Part shown: positions 12,279 to 14,178 of the stretch, piece after piece | Layout: every line of letters starts with the position of its first letter | How positions within the stretch are numbered: position 1 is the stretch's first letter | Assembly (NCBI GenBank): GCA_964526905.1 | Contig: CAZGMN010000067.1 | Coordinates: forward strand, 1 to 14,178 | Length of the DNA stretch: 14,178 bases | Reading direction: 5' to 3' | From: CAZGMN01 sp964526905 | GTDB taxonomy: Bacteria > Acidobacteriota > Aminicenantia > Aminicenantales > Aminicenantaceae | Notes under the pieces: model-generated | Databases searched by the model: none | Told to the model about the DNA's origin: nothing | What the model saw: only the letters and a program-made list of their open reading frames with translations | Position numbers and translations under genes: made by a program

Positions 12279-14107
12279 TGTGCGGAATAATCGGCTACAT
12301 CGGTCCTAAGAGTGTTGTCTCGACCCTCATCGACGGCTTGAAGAAGCTTGAATACAGAGGATATGATTCTGCCGGAATTGCCGTTGCTGATAAGAACCGG
12401 ATAGAGGTAAGAAGAGTCAAGGGGAAAATTCAGGACTTGGAGAAAAGTTTAGGCTCCTCTCCGCTTAAGGGAAGCTACGGAGTTGGGCATACTCGCTGGG
12501 CAACGCACGGCCGCCCTTCTGAAGAGAATGCCCATCCCCACCAGGATTGTTCGGGTTCCATGGTTGTTGTCCACAACGGGATAATCGAAAACTATCTTTC
12601 GTTAAAGCAGAAACTGAAAAAAGAAGGACATCATTTTCGCACAGAGACCGATACTGAAGTGATTGTTCATCTCGTTGAAAAGTATTTCGAGGGCTCATTG
12701 GAGAAGGCCGTCCAGAGCGCTGTCCTGGAGCTTGAGGGAGCTTATGCTTTCGCTGTGGTCTCAGCCCGCGATTCCGGGAAAATCGTGGTGGCAAAGGCTG
12801 GGCCGCCGGCTGTCGTCGGTTTGGGCGAGAAAGAGTATTTTGTCTCCTCTGACATCAACCCCCTTCTCAGCCACACTCAGAGGGTAGTCTTCCTCGAAGA
12901 CGAAGAGATGGCGGTTATCAGTGGTCAAGGTGTGAGATTCTTTGACTTTAAAGGTAATCGTTTAGAAAAGAGAGTTGACCATATCACCTGGACTCCGCTT
13001 ATGGCCGAAAAGGGAGGCTTTAAGCATTTCATGCTCAAAGAGATATTCGAGCAGCCCCAGGTTGTCAGGGATACCCTGAAGGGAAGGATATCTCTTGATT
13101 CAGGCAAAATATTATTGGAAGAAGTGGGGCTCTCTGCGCAGGTTTTAAGAAAAATAAAGAAAGTGGTGATTATCGCCTGCGGGACGAGCTTTCATGCCGG
13201 CCTCTGCGGCAAATATTTCATAGAGACTCTGGCTAAAACACCGGTTGATGTCGAGTATGCCTCTGAATTTCGCTACCGGGATTTTATCCTGGAAAAAGAC
13301 TCTCTGGTTGTTGTCATTTCTCAATCCGGTGAAACCGCGGACAGCCTGGCAGCCTTGCGCGCCGTCAAGAAGAGAGGCGTTTTATCGCTGGCCATCTCCA
13401 ACATCGTCAATTCCTCCATTCCCAGAGAATCGAATGGAGTCCTCTACACCCATGCCGGTCCTGAGATCGGGGTTGCCGCGACCAAAACCTTCTCTGCCCA
13501 GCTGACTGCCCTGGCAATGCTCGCCCTCCATCTGGCCCAGTTAAAAGGAGAGCTTGATGAGGAAGCGACTTTGCCCCTTATCCAGGAACTTCAGCGTATC
13601 CCTCACAAAATGGAGAATGTGCTCACTCAGTCCAATTCGGTAAAGGACTTGGCCTTAAAGTTTGCTTCTTTCTCTCATTTCCTCTATCTGGGCCGCTGGG
13701 TCAGTTTTCCTGTGGCTTTGGAAGGGGCGCTCAAGCTGAAAGAGATTTCCTATATTCATGCTGAAGCATATCCAGGAGGGGAGATGAAGCACGGCCCGAT
13801 CGCGCTCATCGATGAAACCATGCCGACCATGGCCATTGTCCCTAAGGACAGGGTTTACGAGAAGATGCTGAGCAATATCTCTGAAGTCAAGACAAGAGTA
13901 GGGTATATCCTGGCAGTGGCCTTTGAGGATGATGAGGGAATTCGGGATAAGGTCGATAAGGTCATACCTGTCCCTTCTTTGAATCAGCTTTTCACACCCT
14001 TCTTGACTGTCATTCCCCTTCAGCTTTTCGCCTATCATATTGCCTTGGTGCGCGGCGCGGATGTCGACCAGCCCCGCAACTTAGCGAAAAGCGTCACCGT
14101 CGAATAA
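12278..14107 (+). CDS. glmS: Glutamine-fructose-6-phosphate aminotransferase GlmS (isomerising)
   Basis: The protein has 609 residues, the same as E. coli. It makes glucosamine-6-phosphate from fructose-6-phosphate and glutamine. The class II amidotransferase domain starts MCGIIGYIG (nucleophile C2, free after Met removal). It has RGYDSAG (27-33), HTRWATHG (71-78), the oxyanion residues N100-G101 and D125 for glutamine binding. Two SIS sugar-isomerase domains follow: CGTS (301-304) and SQSGETADS (348-356) in the first; EGALKLKEISY (482-492, with E488), HGP (505-507) and the C-terminal LAKSVTVE with K604 in the second. All key residues are present. The ATG overlaps the glmU TAA. No glmS ribozyme can precede it, because the upstream sequence is glmU coding. 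It is the last gene of the operon. Confidence 0.98.
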   Translation: MCGIIGYIGPKSVVSTLIDGLKKLEYRGYDSAGIAVADKNRIEVRRVKGKIQDLEKSLGSSPLKGSYGVGHTRWATHGRPSEENAHPHQDCSGSMVVVHNGIIENYLSLKQKLKKEGHHFRTETDTEVIVHLVEKYFEGSLEKAVQSAVLELEGAYAFAVVSARDSGKIVVAKAGPPAVVGLGEKEYFVSSDINPLLSHTQRVVFLEDEEMAVISGQGVRFFDFKGNRLEKRVDHITWTPLMAEKGGFKHFMLKEIFEQPQVVRDTLKGRISLDSGKILLEEVGLSAQVLRKIKKVVIIACGTSFHAGLCGKYFIETLAKTPVDVEYASEFRYRDFILEKDSLVVVISQSGETADSLAALRAVKKRGVLSLAISNIVNSSIPRESNGVLYTHAGPEIGVAATKTFSAQLTALAMLALHLAQLKGELDEEATLPLIQELQRIPHKMENVLTQSNSVKDLALKFASFSHFLYLGRWVSFPVALEGALKLKEISYIHAEAYPGGEMKHGPIALIDETMPTMAIVPKDRVYEKMLSNISEVKTRVGYILAVAFEDDEGIRDKVDKVIPVPSLNQLFTPFLTVIPLQLFAYHIALVRGADVDQPRNLAKSVTVE

Positions 14108-14115
14108 AGGGAAAT

Positions 14116-14136
14116 AAAGGGGACAGTCCCCTTTTT
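14116..14136 (+). terminator. Palindrome AAAGGGGACAGTCCCCTTT with T-run; terminator or REP-like unit
   Basis: The palindrome at 14116-14134 has 9-base arms about a single central base. As RNA it would fold as AAAGGGG/CCCCTTT around ACAGT and is followed by a T-run, 9 nt after the glmS stop. That suits an intrinsic terminator. GGGGACAGTCCCC palindromes are also common as dispersed REP-like units. The rest of the window (14137-14178) holds nothing recognisable. Confidence 0.6.
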
Positions 14137-14178
14137 AAGGGATGTGAGTCTGATTTTCCATGGCGGCAGAGTCAAGAA

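Noticed and set aside
12150..12290. glmS ribozyme or riboswitch upstream of glmS
   Set aside because: glmU coding sequence continues to the glmS start with a one-base overlap, leaving no room for one.
14158..14178. ATG near the right edge as start of another gene
   Set aside because: Only a few codons are visible and no ribosome site precedes it.
1..14178. CRISPR array, prophage or complete insertion sequence
   Set aside because: No regularly spaced direct repeats, and no integrase, phage structural gene or intact transposase was seen.

Overview
This 14.2 kb window looks like a bacterial chromosome segment from a Gram-negative (diderm) lineage. LpxC (first committed step of lipid A synthesis), GlmU and GlmS supply the envelope, and DnaG plus an RpoD-type sigma factor supply core replication and transcription. 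The secreted 6-bladed beta-propeller paired with a small Cys-rich secreted peptide, and the palindromic repeats between genes, bring to mind uncultured phyla such as Candidatus Aminicenantes. That placement is an impression, not something the sequence proves.

Layout. (1) 1-1279, plus strand, AT-rich: a beta-propeller cut by the left edge, then a 78-aa secreted peptide with 8 cysteines. (2) 1280-1700: gene-free. (3) 1701-6308, minus strand: the dnaG-rpoD operon with a clear sigma70-type promoter, two abutting palindromic repeats, then a CAT-anticodon tRNA whose promoter starts transcription almost at the mature 5' end. This tRNA is followed at once by a coiled-coil/C4 zinc-ribbon protein starting at GTG. 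(4) 6450-8438, minus strand, partly GC-rich: a consensus promoter, a fluoride (crcB-type) riboswitch, an internally deleted CPA2 cation:proton antiporter, a 71-aa membrane protein and an MFS transporter. (5) 8459-9211, minus strand: larB. (6) 9477-14107, plus strand: lpxC, then a tightly coupled TPR protein-glmU-glmS operon. A palindromic repeat or terminator closes it.

The most interesting part is the fluoride-switch operon. The aptamer folds on paper with P1, P2 and a 6-bp pseudoknot. A mutually exclusive hairpin would bury the Shine-Dalgarno of the first gene, which suggests translational ON control by fluoride. The controlled antiporter has kept its start and its C-terminal third but seems to have lost most of its transport core, leaving the MFS protein and the small membrane protein as the intact members.

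The housekeeping parts fit together as follows. GlmS makes glucosamine-6-phosphate and GlmU makes UDP-GlcNAc, which feeds LpxC (after LpxA) and peptidoglycan. DnaG and RpoD are coupled by a 1-nt gap, with rpoD starting at TTG.
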